Below, piece by piece: positions 1 through 6,190 of a stretch of 10,915 nucleotides of DNA. Below the pieces are notes generated by a model. It made no database searches, was not told where the DNA came from, and saw nothing but the letters and a program-made list of their open reading frames with translations. Source of the DNA: an uncultured Collinsella sp. (lineage in GTDB: Bacteria; Actinomycetota; Coriobacteriia; Coriobacteriales; Coriobacteriaceae); assembly GCA_902493145.1 (NCBI GenBank), contig CABUOA010000050.1:1-10915 (forward strand), written 5' to 3'. The stretch's first letter is position 1; every line of letters begins with the position of its first letter. Both the position numbers and the translations under genes were made by a program.

Positions 1-74
1 TCAAAAACTTCTCGGGCTACACCGCCGAGATCATCCAACACGAAATCGACCACTGTTGCGGAATCGTTATTTAG
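1..74 (+). CDS. def: Peptide deformylase, short form (3' end only)
   Basis: Only the last 23 codons are inside the window, read in the frame that starts at base 3 and ends with TAG at 72-74. The peptide contains QHEIDHCCGIVI. The HEIDH core is motif III of peptide deformylases: the two His residues bind the catalytic metal and the Glu is the general acid/base. The enzyme removes the formyl group from the N-terminal Met of new proteins in the cytosol. The chain stops a few residues after the motif, as in the short (about 135-140 residue) deformylases of Clostridia and Coriobacteria rather than the longer E. coli type. A paralogue with the same C-terminal pattern but a broken motif lies at 7288-7707. 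The family call is firm; nothing can be said about the missing N-terminal part. Confidence 0.85.
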   Translation, partial: KNFSGYTAEIIQHEIDHCCGIVI

Positions 75-90
75 TTCCGCCGATTCAAGA

Positions 91-126
91 AAGCTCCCTG
101 CAGCAAAACAACTGCAGGGAGCTTTT
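91..126. terminator. Bidirectional intrinsic terminator between def and the aminotransferase gene
   Basis: A perfect 13-bp inverted repeat occupies 91-103 and 112-124 around an 8-nt loop. It is followed by a short T run on the plus strand and preceded by A-rich sequence. It lies between two convergent genes (stops at 74 and 150), so it probably ends transcription from both sides. Confidence 0.9.
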
Positions 127-149
127 CATAGTGCGGAACTTCTATCCCA

Positions 150-1670
150 CTAGCTCTGGCGGTAATGATCGAAGAAGTCGGCGAGATCTTCGAGGGACTC
201 TTTGAGCACTTCCATGCGCGGCAGGTACACGATACGGAAGTGGTCGGGCTCAGCCCAGTTGAAGCCGCCGCCGCGCGTGATCAGAATCTTCTTCTCGTGC
301 AGCAGGTCAAGGGCGAACTGCTCGTCATCGGTAATGTTGAACTTCTTCACATCCATCTTGGGGAAGATGTAGAACGCCGCACGCGGCTTAACCACCGAGA
401 TGCCGTCAATCTTGTTGAGCGCCTCATACACAAAGTTGCGCTGCTCGTAGACACGGCCGCCGGGGCGGATGTAGTCGTTGACGGACTGATGGCCACCGAG
501 CGCCGTCTGAACGATCGACTGAGCCGGCACGTTGGAGCACAGGCGCATGTTGGAGAGCATGTTGATGCCCATGATGAAGTCGCTCATGCAGCGCTGGTTG
601 CCCGAAAGCACCATCCAGCCAATACGATAGCCCGCGATCATGTGCGACTTGGACAGACCGCTAAAGGTGACGCAGGGCAGATCGGGAGCGAGCGAGGCAA
701 TCGAGACGTGCTCGTAGCCGTCCATGCACAGGCGGTCGTAGATCTCATCAGCAAAGATCATCAGCTGATGCCTGCGTGCAACCTCGACGATGCCCTCGAG
801 CACCTCGCGCGGATAGACGGAACCCGTGGGGTTGTTGGGGTTGATGATGACGAGGGCTTTGGTCGCGCTCGTGATCTTGGACTCCATATCCTCCAGGTCG
901 GGATACCAATCCGCCTGCTCATCGCACAGATAGTGCACGGGATGACCGCCGGCAAGGGTTGCGCACGCCGTCCAGAGCGGATAGTCGGGGCTGGGGATCA
1001 GAATCTCGTCGCCATTGTCGAGCAGCGCGTTCATCGAAAGCTGAATGAGCTCGGACACGCCGTTGCCCGTGTAGATATGCTCCATCTGAACGTTGGGCAA
1101 GCCCTTGATCTGCGAATACTGCATGATCGCCTTGCGCGCGGAGAACAGGCCACGCGAGTTGGAATAGCCTTCGCAGTCGGGCAGCTGCTGGCGCATGTCC
1201 TTGATGACCTCGTCGGGCGTGCGGAAACCGAAGGGCGCCGGGTTGCCGATATTGAGCTTGAGGATGCGCTCGCCCTCGTCCTCCATACGGGCGGCCTCGT
1301 CGACGACGGGACCGCGCACGTCATACAGGACGTTATCGAGCTTGGTGGATTTAGAAAAAGTACGCATGGTGGTGCTCCTTGCAATTTGAGCTGAGGGATG
1401 GGGTTCGGGCTTGGAATCGTTGCGGGGTGATGATGCCTCGCCTTGATCGGCGTCGCCGGCAAGCAGCCAAGTAACATCGACCTCCAAAATACGGGCGAGC
1501 AGCTCAGCCACATCGCGCCGCGGAATCGTCTTGCCGCTCACATATTGGCTCATCTGACTCTTGCCGAGTTTTTTGCCGAGCATCTCCGATGCGCGGATCA
1601 CGTCCGACTGGCGAACGTCGCGATCGGACATAGCCTGTCGCAGACGATCGCTAAACGTCTCTTGGGCCAC
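150..1670 (-). CDS. alaA: XRE-type HTH / AlaA-like alanine aminotransferase fusion
   Basis: This 506-residue protein starts at GTG 1668-1670, chosen because AAGGAGG lies 5-6 nt upstream; the frame is open about 13 codons further but has no ribosome site there. Residues about 5-72 form an XRE/Cro-like helix-turn-helix (the QMSQYVSGKTIPRRD stretch resembles the recognition region). Residues 73-101 are a polar Pro/Ser-rich linker. Residues 102-506 are a complete fold-type I PLP aminotransferase, very close to E. coli AlaA as I remember it (YDVRGP, LNIGNPAPFGF, INPNNPTG at 276-283, FADEIYD with Asp308, SGLSK with PLP Lys341, and Arg479 in HFRI for the substrate carboxylate). The expected reaction is alanine/2-oxoglutarate to pyruvate/glutamate exchange in the cytosol. 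Annotated genomes contain proteins of this architecture, so the fusion itself is not new. Autoregulation through repeats at 1691-1773 is an inference. Confidence 0.92.
   Translation of the reverse strand: MAQETFSDRLRQAMSDRDVRQSDVIRASEMLGKKLGKSQMSQYVSGKTIPRRDVAELLARILEVDVTWLLAGDADQGEASSPRNDSKPEPHPSAQIARSTTMRTFSKSTKLDNVLYDVRGPVVDEAARMEDEGERILKLNIGNPAPFGFRTPDEVIKDMRQQLPDCEGYSNSRGLFSARKAIMQYSQIKGLPNVQMEHIYTGNGVSELIQLSMNALLDNGDEILIPSPDYPLWTACATLAGGHPVHYLCDEQADWYPDLEDMESKITSATKALVIINPNNPTGSVYPREVLEGIVEVARRHQLMIFADEIYDRLCMDGYEHVSIASLAPDLPCVTFSGLSKSHMIAGYRIGWMVLSGNQRCMSDFIMGINMLSNMRLCSNVPAQSIVQTALGGHQSVNDYIRPGGRVYEQRNFVYEALNKIDGISVVKPRAAFYIFPKMDVKKFNITDDEQFALDLLHEKKILITRGGGFNWAEPDHFRIVYLPRMEVLKESLEDLADFFDHYRQS
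1365..1380 (-). promoter_or_regulatory. Internal ribosome binding site and ATG for a free aminotransferase
   Basis: Inside the fusion gene, AAGGAG (1375-1380 on the complement) stands 7 nt before an in-frame ATG (1365-1367, codon 102). Translation from here would give 405 residues, beginning exactly where E. coli-type AlaA begins and equal to the 405-residue length I recall for that enzyme. The site is as good as the upstream start, so a second, HTH-free product is plausible. Confidence 0.6.
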
Positions 1671-1690
1671 TAGAACCTCCTTGCTGGCAA

Positions 1691-1773
1691 AGTTCAATTT
1701 ATACAACACGAATTGAACCTGAGTTCAATTTAGGCAGCAGTATAACGCCGTGCTATTTCGAAAAGTTCAATTT
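1691..1773. promoter_or_regulatory. Four-copy AGTTCAATTT repeat, probable operator of the HTH-aminotransferase gene
   Basis: AGTTCAATTT occurs exactly at 1691-1700, 1722-1731 and 1764-1773. An inverted, one-mismatch copy (AATTGAACCT) lies at 1711-1720. The inverted copy and the middle direct copy make a perfect 8-bp dyad, AATTGAAC/GTTCAATT (1711-1718 and 1723-1730), with a 4-bp spacer. The direct copies are 31 and 42 bp apart, close to 3 and 4 helical turns. The AT-rich block lies just upstream of the GTG start and contains TTGAAC and TATAAA-like elements on the minus strand, so it probably overlaps the promoter. Binding by the gene's own HTH domain is an inference. Confidence 0.55.
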
Positions 1774-1833
1774 CAAAAATAAAATGAGCAAGACCTCGAG
1801 ATTTATCCCAAGGCGATAACGACGTGCACGCAT

Positions 1834-2691
1834 TTAGAGGTATTCGAGGAAACGAGCGGCGGCAAGCGAAACATCGGCCGTTCGATATATGGCGTTGATC
1901 TGCCGATGGGGATGCCCTTCGAGCGGACGCACAGCAACATCGAACTGGCAGCGACGCAAGATGAGCGCGGGAAGAATGCTCACGCCCAGGCCATCCTCGA
2001 CCATAGCCATAATCGCATAGTCATCCCAAGTCGACAGTTTTGAGCGCACCGCCAGCCCCGCCCGACGGAATAGCGGCGTAATCTCATCATCGGTACCCCG
2101 TTCCAGCAGAATAAACTGCTCTCTTGCCAAATCGGTAAGAGAGACGAACTCCGCCGTGGCAAGCAACGAATCTGTCGGCACCACCGCCATCAGCTCATCA
2201 CACACTAAAGACCGTGATGCCATGCCGTTTTCTCGGGGCTCACGCGGGATAAAGCCCAGGTCGCAGCGCCCCTCCGCCACCCATTGTTCAATCTCTGAGT
2301 AATCGCCCATCAGCAACTCGTAATCGACGTCCGGGTGATCGGCGCGAAAGCGCGCAATCACTGGCGGCAGCACGTGGGTCGCCACACTCGAAAACGTACC
2401 GATGCAGATTTTGCCGCGCATGAGCCCGCGCATCTCATCCACCCGTCGCTGCAAGCGAGTGAATTCCTCACAGAGCGCCTCGACAGCCGGCATGACCTGC
2501 CGCCCGTCGGCAGAAAGCACTACGCCCTCGCGACTGCGGTCGAGCACCTTAAAGCCCCAATCGGCCTCAAGATCGGCCACCATACGGCTCACGCCCGACT
2601 GCGAATAGCTCAGCCGCTCGGCAGCACGCGTAAAGCTTCCGGCGCGCACCGTCTCCAGCAGCACCTGCATCTTTTGAATATTCGTTTCCAC
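1834..2691 (-). CDS. LysR-family transcriptional regulator
   Basis: The protein has 285 residues from GTG 2689-2691, chosen because GGTGGAGG sits 6 nt upstream; an ATG seven codons earlier (2710-2712) has no ribosome site. Residues about 6-65 are the LysR winged HTH (AGSFTRAAERLSYSQSGVSR, then LEADWGFKVLDR). A helical linker follows to about 92, and residues about 93-285 form the periplasmic-binding-protein-like effector domain (KICIGTFSSVATHVLPP, then VEDGLGVSILPALI). Length and domain order are normal for the family. The gene is divergent from the exporter at 2810, with a symmetrical T-N11-A box between them, so it probably controls that exporter and itself. The effector is unknown. Downstream I see only a weak 5-bp hairpin (1803-1819), so some read-through towards the aminotransferase gene is possible. 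Confidence 0.93.
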   Translation of the reverse strand: METNIQKMQVLLETVRAGSFTRAAERLSYSQSGVSRMVADLEADWGFKVLDRSREGVVLSADGRQVMPAVEALCEEFTRLQRRVDEMRGLMRGKICIGTFSSVATHVLPPVIARFRADHPDVDYELLMGDYSEIEQWVAEGRCDLGFIPREPRENGMASRSLVCDELMAVVPTDSLLATAEFVSLTDLAREQFILLERGTDDEITPLFRRAGLAVRSKLSTWDDYAIMAMVEDGLGVSILPALILRRCQFDVAVRPLEGHPHRQINAIYRTADVSLAAARFLEYL

Positions 2692-2736
2692 GAGGCGCCT
2701 CCACCTATGCATGAGTTTTTGTCATGTTAACTATGC

Positions 2737-2742
2737 ATTATA
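2737..2742 (-). promoter_or_regulatory. Probable -10 element of the LysR gene
   Basis: On the minus strand this hexamer is exactly TATAAT, 45 bp before the LysR GTG start. No good -35 hexamer is seen 16-18 bp upstream. That place is next to the dyad at 2764-2780, which suits an autoregulated LysR promoter. Confidence 0.45.
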
Positions 2743-2763
2743 TTCGCTTTTCTTCTAAAGCCA

Positions 2764-2780
2764 GTTCACCCATAGTGAAC
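2764..2780. promoter_or_regulatory. LysR-type binding box in the divergent promoter region
   Basis: GTTCAC and GTGAAC form a perfect 6-bp dyad around a 5-bp spacer. The inner part fits the T-N11-A rule for LysR-type binding sites. It lies between the divergent regulator and exporter genes, about 30 bp before the exporter start. Confidence 0.55.
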
Positions 2781-2809
2781 TTGTTCGGATATAGAGGGGA
2801 CGGAAGCGC

Positions 2810-3721
2810 ATGAACAACGGATTGTTTACGTACTTAGCAGCATTGCTATTGTTTGGCTTCAACGGCATCATCGCCGCCGCCATCGCACTGCCGAGCTCCG
2901 ATATCGTGCTACTGCGCACGTTTTTGGGCGCCCTCTCGCTTGTCACTATCCTTGCCATCACCCAACGCCATAAACTGCAGGCGCCATCTCGTCCCCGCGA
3001 AGCCGCAGCACTCCTTCTCTCGGGAGCCGCGCTGGGCGCCAGCTGGATTTTTCTGTTCCGCGCCTACCAGACGATCGGCGTCGGCGTATCCTCGCTGCTG
3101 TACTACTGTGGCCCCATCATTGTCATGGCGCTCTCCCCACTCATCTTTGGTGAAAAACTGACCGGCGGCAAAATCGCCGGGTTTATCGCCGTCGCCTGCG
3201 GTGCTTTTCTCATTGCAGCACAAGGTCTAGGCGGCAATATGCCCATTGCGGGTATCGTCTGCGGTATCGCCTCGGCATTTTGCTATGCGCTGATGGTCAT
3301 CGCTAGCAAGGGTGCGCCGCACATCGAAGGTCTCGAGAACTCCGCGCTCCAGGTGAGCGCCGCTTTTGTGACCGCGCTGGTCCTCACGCTCATCACGCAG
3401 GGCGCTCCCTCATTCCTGTCCGCCGGTGTCGCCGCCAGCATTGATTGGCACGCCGTCGTCATGCTCGGCGTCGTCAACACCGGACTCGGTTGTCTGCTCT
3501 ACTTTAGTGCCGTCGCCAAACTGCCCGTGCAGACCGTCGCGGTCGTCGGCTACCTCGAGCCGCTTTCGGCCGTCGTGTTCTCGGCCGTCCTTTTGGGCGA
3601 AGCCATAACACCGGTCCGCCTGATGGGCGCCGCACTTATCATCGGCGGTGCGCTCTTTTGCGAACTCGCCGGCAAACGCGCAAGCGCCAAGGCTGGCATA
3701 GCCCAGACAGCACGTGCTTAA
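2810..3721 (+). CDS. EamA/DMT-family membrane transporter
   Basis: This 303-residue inner-membrane protein has ten predicted hydrophobic helices (roughly 4-26, 33-50, 66-87, 94-113, 121-138, 145-166, 179-196, 213-233, 241-262 and 268-286), arranged as the two five-helix EamA repeats. Each repeat ends with the family pattern: GPIIVMALSPLIFGEKL..G (101-120), then YLEPLSAVVFSAVLLGE (248-264) followed by TPVRLMGAALIIGGAL. Members of this drug/metabolite superfamily usually export amino acids, related metabolites or toxic compounds; the substrate cannot be read from sequence. The ATG is preceded by AGAGGGGA about 9 nt upstream. The divergent LysR regulator and shared box suggest induced expression, a common arrangement for such exporters. 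Confidence 0.92.
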   Translation: MNNGLFTYLAALLLFGFNGIIAAAIALPSSDIVLLRTFLGALSLVTILAITQRHKLQAPSRPREAAALLLSGAALGASWIFLFRAYQTIGVGVSSLLYYCGPIIVMALSPLIFGEKLTGGKIAGFIAVACGAFLIAAQGLGGNMPIAGIVCGIASAFCYALMVIASKGAPHIEGLENSALQVSAAFVTALVLTLITQGAPSFLSAGVAASIDWHAVVMLGVVNTGLGCLLYFSAVAKLPVQTVAVVGYLEPLSAVVFSAVLLGEAITPVRLMGAALIIGGALFCELAGKRASAKAGIAQTARA

Positions 3722-3755
3722 AAGCCCCTGTTTCGAAATGCTACCCACGTACATA

Positions 3756-3783
3756 AATAATCCCCAGCTGGGGATTATTGTCT
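3756..3783 (+). terminator. Probable terminator of the EamA gene (24-bp palindrome)
   Basis: A perfect 24-bp palindrome (half-arm AATAATCCCCAG, 3756-3779) starts 34 bp after the exporter stop and is followed by GTCT. Folded with an AGCT loop it gives a 10-bp stem with a CCCC/GGGG core and A/U ends, as in an intrinsic terminator. The T run is poor, and a perfect DNA palindrome could instead be an operator for kup. Confidence 0.6.
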
Positions 3784-3817
3784 AAAATAACCTGATGTGC
3801 CAAACTGCTCTTGTATG

Positions 3818-3823
3818 TATAAA
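3818..3823 (+). promoter_or_regulatory. Possible -10 element of kup
   Basis: TATAAA lies 56 bp before the kup GTG start. I see no convincing -35 at 16-18 bp upstream. If it is used, transcription would begin near 3830 and the hairpin at 3835-3859 would form the 5' end of the mRNA. Confidence 0.3.
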
Positions 3824-3834
3824 GACGGCATAAA

Positions 3835-3859
3835 GGTTATCTGTCCTAGACAGATAACC
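3835..3859 (+). promoter_or_regulatory. 11-bp perfect hairpin in the kup leader
   Basis: GGTTATCTGTC (3835-3845) and GACAGATAACC (3849-3859) are perfect complements around a 3-nt CTA spacer. The repeat ends 8 nt before the AAGGGAG ribosome site (3868-3874). The right arm plus flank (ATAACCGGATGT, 3854-3865) recurs with one mismatch at 3787-3798 (ATAACCTGATGT). There is no T run, so it is unlikely to be a terminator. It may be an operator dyad or an mRNA structure affecting translation. Confidence 0.55.
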
Positions 3860-3879
3860 GGATGTCTAAGGGAGTCCAC

Positions 3880-6111
3880 GTGGCACACAACAAACTGGAG
3901 GCAAGCCCCCAAGACCAGCGTGGTCAAGGCGGGCACGGAGCCATTCCCCTCTCCGCTGGCATGCTGCTCGTAACGCTCGGCGTCGTCTATGGCGACATCG
4001 GCACGAGCCCCATGTACACCATGAAATCAATCGTCGCCAACAACGGCGGCATCGGTACCGTCAGCGAGGACATGATCCTGGGCGCGCTTTCGCTCGTCAT
4101 CTGGACCATGACACTCGTGACCACGGTCAAGTACGTGGTAATCGCCATGAAGGCCGACAACCACAACGAAGGCGGCATCTTCGCCCTGTTTAGCCTGGTG
4201 CGCAAGGTGGCACCGTGGCTGATTCTCCCCGCCATGATCGGCGGTGCGGCGCTGCTCGCCGACGGCATCCTCACCCCCGCTGTCACGGTTACCACGGCCA
4301 TCGAGGGTCTGCGCACCATCGAATGGGGCCATGCGCTGCTGGGTGACGGCCAGACCAATGTGATCATCATCACCATCATCATTATCTGTGGTCTGTTTGC
4401 CATGCAGCGCGCCGGCACCTCGTCAATCGGCAAGCTGTTCGGCCCGCTTATGACGCTATGGTTCCTGTTCCTGGCGGGCACCGGCCTGTTCAACATGCTC
4501 GGCAACCTGTCCATCCTACGCGCGCTCAACCCCATCCGCGGCATCATGTTCCTGTTCTCGCCCATCAACCACTCGGGCATCATGGTGCTCGGCTTCGTCT
4601 TCCTGTCGACGACCGGCGCCGAGGCGCTCTATTCGGACATGGGTCACGTGGGCAAGGCTAACATTTACGCATCCTGGCCGTTCGTAAAGGCGGCCCTCAT
4701 CCTTAACTATCTGGGTCAGGGCGCTTGGCTGCTCGCCAACAACTCCAATCCCCAGATGCTCGCGATGGACATCGTCAACCCGTTCTACATGATGCTTCCC
4801 GAGCCCCTGCGCCCCTTTGCCATCGTGCTATCGGCCGTAGCGGCCATCATCGCCTCGCAGGCGCTTATCACCGGCTCGTTCTCGCTGGTATCCGAGGCCA
4901 CGCGTCTCAACCTTATGCCGCATCTGCGCATCCACTACCCCAGCGACACCAAGGGTCAACTCTATATTCCGCTCGTCAACAACATCATGTGGGTCGGCTG
5001 TATCTTCATCGTGCTGCTGTTCCAAAACTCCGAGCGCATGGAGAGCGCCTACGGCCTCGCCATCACCGTGACTATGCTCATGACCACGACGCTTTTGACG
5101 AGCTACATCGCCGGCGTCCTCAAGCACAGGCTGGGCGCCTGCGTCTTTGCCCTGCTTTTTGGCGCCATCGAGCTCTGCTTCTTTGCCTCGTGCCTCACCA
5201 TGTTCTTTGACGGCGGCTATGTGATGATCTTCCTGGCCTCGCTGCTGTTTGGCCTTATGTACGTGTGGCGCCGCGGCACCGCCATCGAGCGCACGCAGAC
5301 GATCCTGCTGCCCGTCTCCAAGTACATCGATCAGCTCAACCGCCTGCGCAACGACGAGACCTACCCCGTGCTCGCCGACAATCTGGTGTTCCTCACCAAC
5401 AGCCCCGACCCGCTCACGCTCGACCGCGACGTGCTCTATTCCATCCTGGACAAGCACCCCAAGCGCGCCAAGGCATATTGGTTCATCAACGTGCACGTTA
5501 CCGACGAGCCCTATACGCACGAGTATTCCGTCGAGACCTTTGGCACGGACTTTTTGTTCCGCGTGCGCCTGGACCTGGGCTTTAAGGTCAACCAGCGCAT
5601 CAACGCCTATCTGCGTCAGATCGTTGGCGACTTGATGACATCGGGTGAGCTGCCACCGCAGCATCACACCTACTCCATCTACGAGACACGCGGCAACGTG
5701 GGCGACTTCCGTTTTTGCATGCTGCGCAAGATGCTTGCCCCCGAAACGGACATCAACCGCAACGACCACCGCGTGATGGCCATCAAGTACGCCGTCCGCC
5801 GCGCCTGCGGAAGCCCGGCACGCTGGTACGGTCTTGAGAACTCGGCGATCATCATCGAGTACGTGCCTCTCTTTGCCCGCATGCGTCCGGCGGTCAAACT
5901 CGTACGCACCCATGTGCCGCTCGAGGTCCAGATCGAAGAAGCCGAGGAAATGGAAGTCGATATCTTCTCGGACGACCTGGTCAACGGCAACGAGGCCGGT
6001 AGGGACATGAACGTCGATCCCACCGAATTGCTCGAGAGCGTCGCCGATACGCCCGAACAGCAACTGCTCGACGGCCTCGAGAGCGCCCAGCTCAACGACG
6101 CCAACTTCTAG
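3880..6111 (+). CDS. kup: Kup-type low-affinity potassium transporter
   Basis: The protein has 743 residues from GTG 3880-3882, chosen because AAGGGAG lies 5 nt upstream. An ATG six codons earlier (3862) would put the leader hairpin where the ribosome site should be. It is a KUP/HAK/KT family K+/H+ symporter of the inner membrane. The signature YGDIGTSPMY is at 37-46 and KADNHNEGGIFAL at 91-103. About 12 hydrophobic helices run to about residue 463, followed by a soluble cytoplasmic domain (LLPVSKYIDQL onward). The protein is longer than E. coli Kup (622 residues as I recall). Part of the extra length is a Glu/Asp-rich tail from about residue 683 (EEAEEMEVDIFSDD onward). It is a single-gene unit: the palindrome at 3756 precedes it and a strong terminator follows. 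Confidence 0.95.
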   Translation: MAHNKLEASPQDQRGQGGHGAIPLSAGMLLVTLGVVYGDIGTSPMYTMKSIVANNGGIGTVSEDMILGALSLVIWTMTLVTTVKYVVIAMKADNHNEGGIFALFSLVRKVAPWLILPAMIGGAALLADGILTPAVTVTTAIEGLRTIEWGHALLGDGQTNVIIITIIIICGLFAMQRAGTSSIGKLFGPLMTLWFLFLAGTGLFNMLGNLSILRALNPIRGIMFLFSPINHSGIMVLGFVFLSTTGAEALYSDMGHVGKANIYASWPFVKAALILNYLGQGAWLLANNSNPQMLAMDIVNPFYMMLPEPLRPFAIVLSAVAAIIASQALITGSFSLVSEATRLNLMPHLRIHYPSDTKGQLYIPLVNNIMWVGCIFIVLLFQNSERMESAYGLAITVTMLMTTTLLTSYIAGVLKHRLGACVFALLFGAIELCFFASCLTMFFDGGYVMIFLASLLFGLMYVWRRGTAIERTQTILLPVSKYIDQLNRLRNDETYPVLADNLVFLTNSPDPLTLDRDVLYSILDKHPKRAKAYWFINVHVTDEPYTHEYSVETFGTDFLFRVRLDLGFKVNQRINAYLRQIVGDLMTSGELPPQHHTYSIYETRGNVGDFRFCMLRKMLAPETDINRNDHRVMAIKYAVRRACGSPARWYGLENSAIIIEYVPLFARMRPAVKLVRTHVPLEVQIEEAEEMEVDIFSDDLVNGNEAGRDMNVDPTELLESVADTPEQQLLDGLESAQLNDANF

Positions 6112-6131
6112 CGACGTCGCGCATCAACGAC

Positions 6132-6169
6132 AGCGCCCCTGCACCTCACAGGAGATGCAGGGGCGCTTT
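6132..6169. terminator. Bidirectional terminator between kup and the bile salt hydrolase gene
   Basis: AGCGCCCCTGCA (6132-6143) pairs perfectly with 6156-6167, a 12-bp GC-rich stem. The 12-nt loop can add a 3-bp inner helix. It is followed by TTT. It separates convergent genes with stops at 6111 and 6191. Confidence 0.85.
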
Positions 6170-6190
6170 GCATTTCAGTAAAGCCCTCGG

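Noticed and set aside
1691..1773. The four AGTTCAATTT copies as a CRISPR or mobile-element terminus
   Set aside because: The copies are only 10 bp, irregularly spaced, mixed in orientation and placed over a promoter; no transposase, cas gene or target duplication is present.
3722..3879. A c-di-AMP (ydaO-type) riboswitch upstream of kup
   Set aside because: The gap is short and filled by two simple palindromes; the conserved riboswitch sequence blocks are not visible.
4828..6063. A long open frame antisense to kup, and a similar plus-strand one at 165-1394 opposite the aminotransferase
   Set aside because: Both lie fully inside well-supported genes and have biased, low-complexity compositions with no family motifs.
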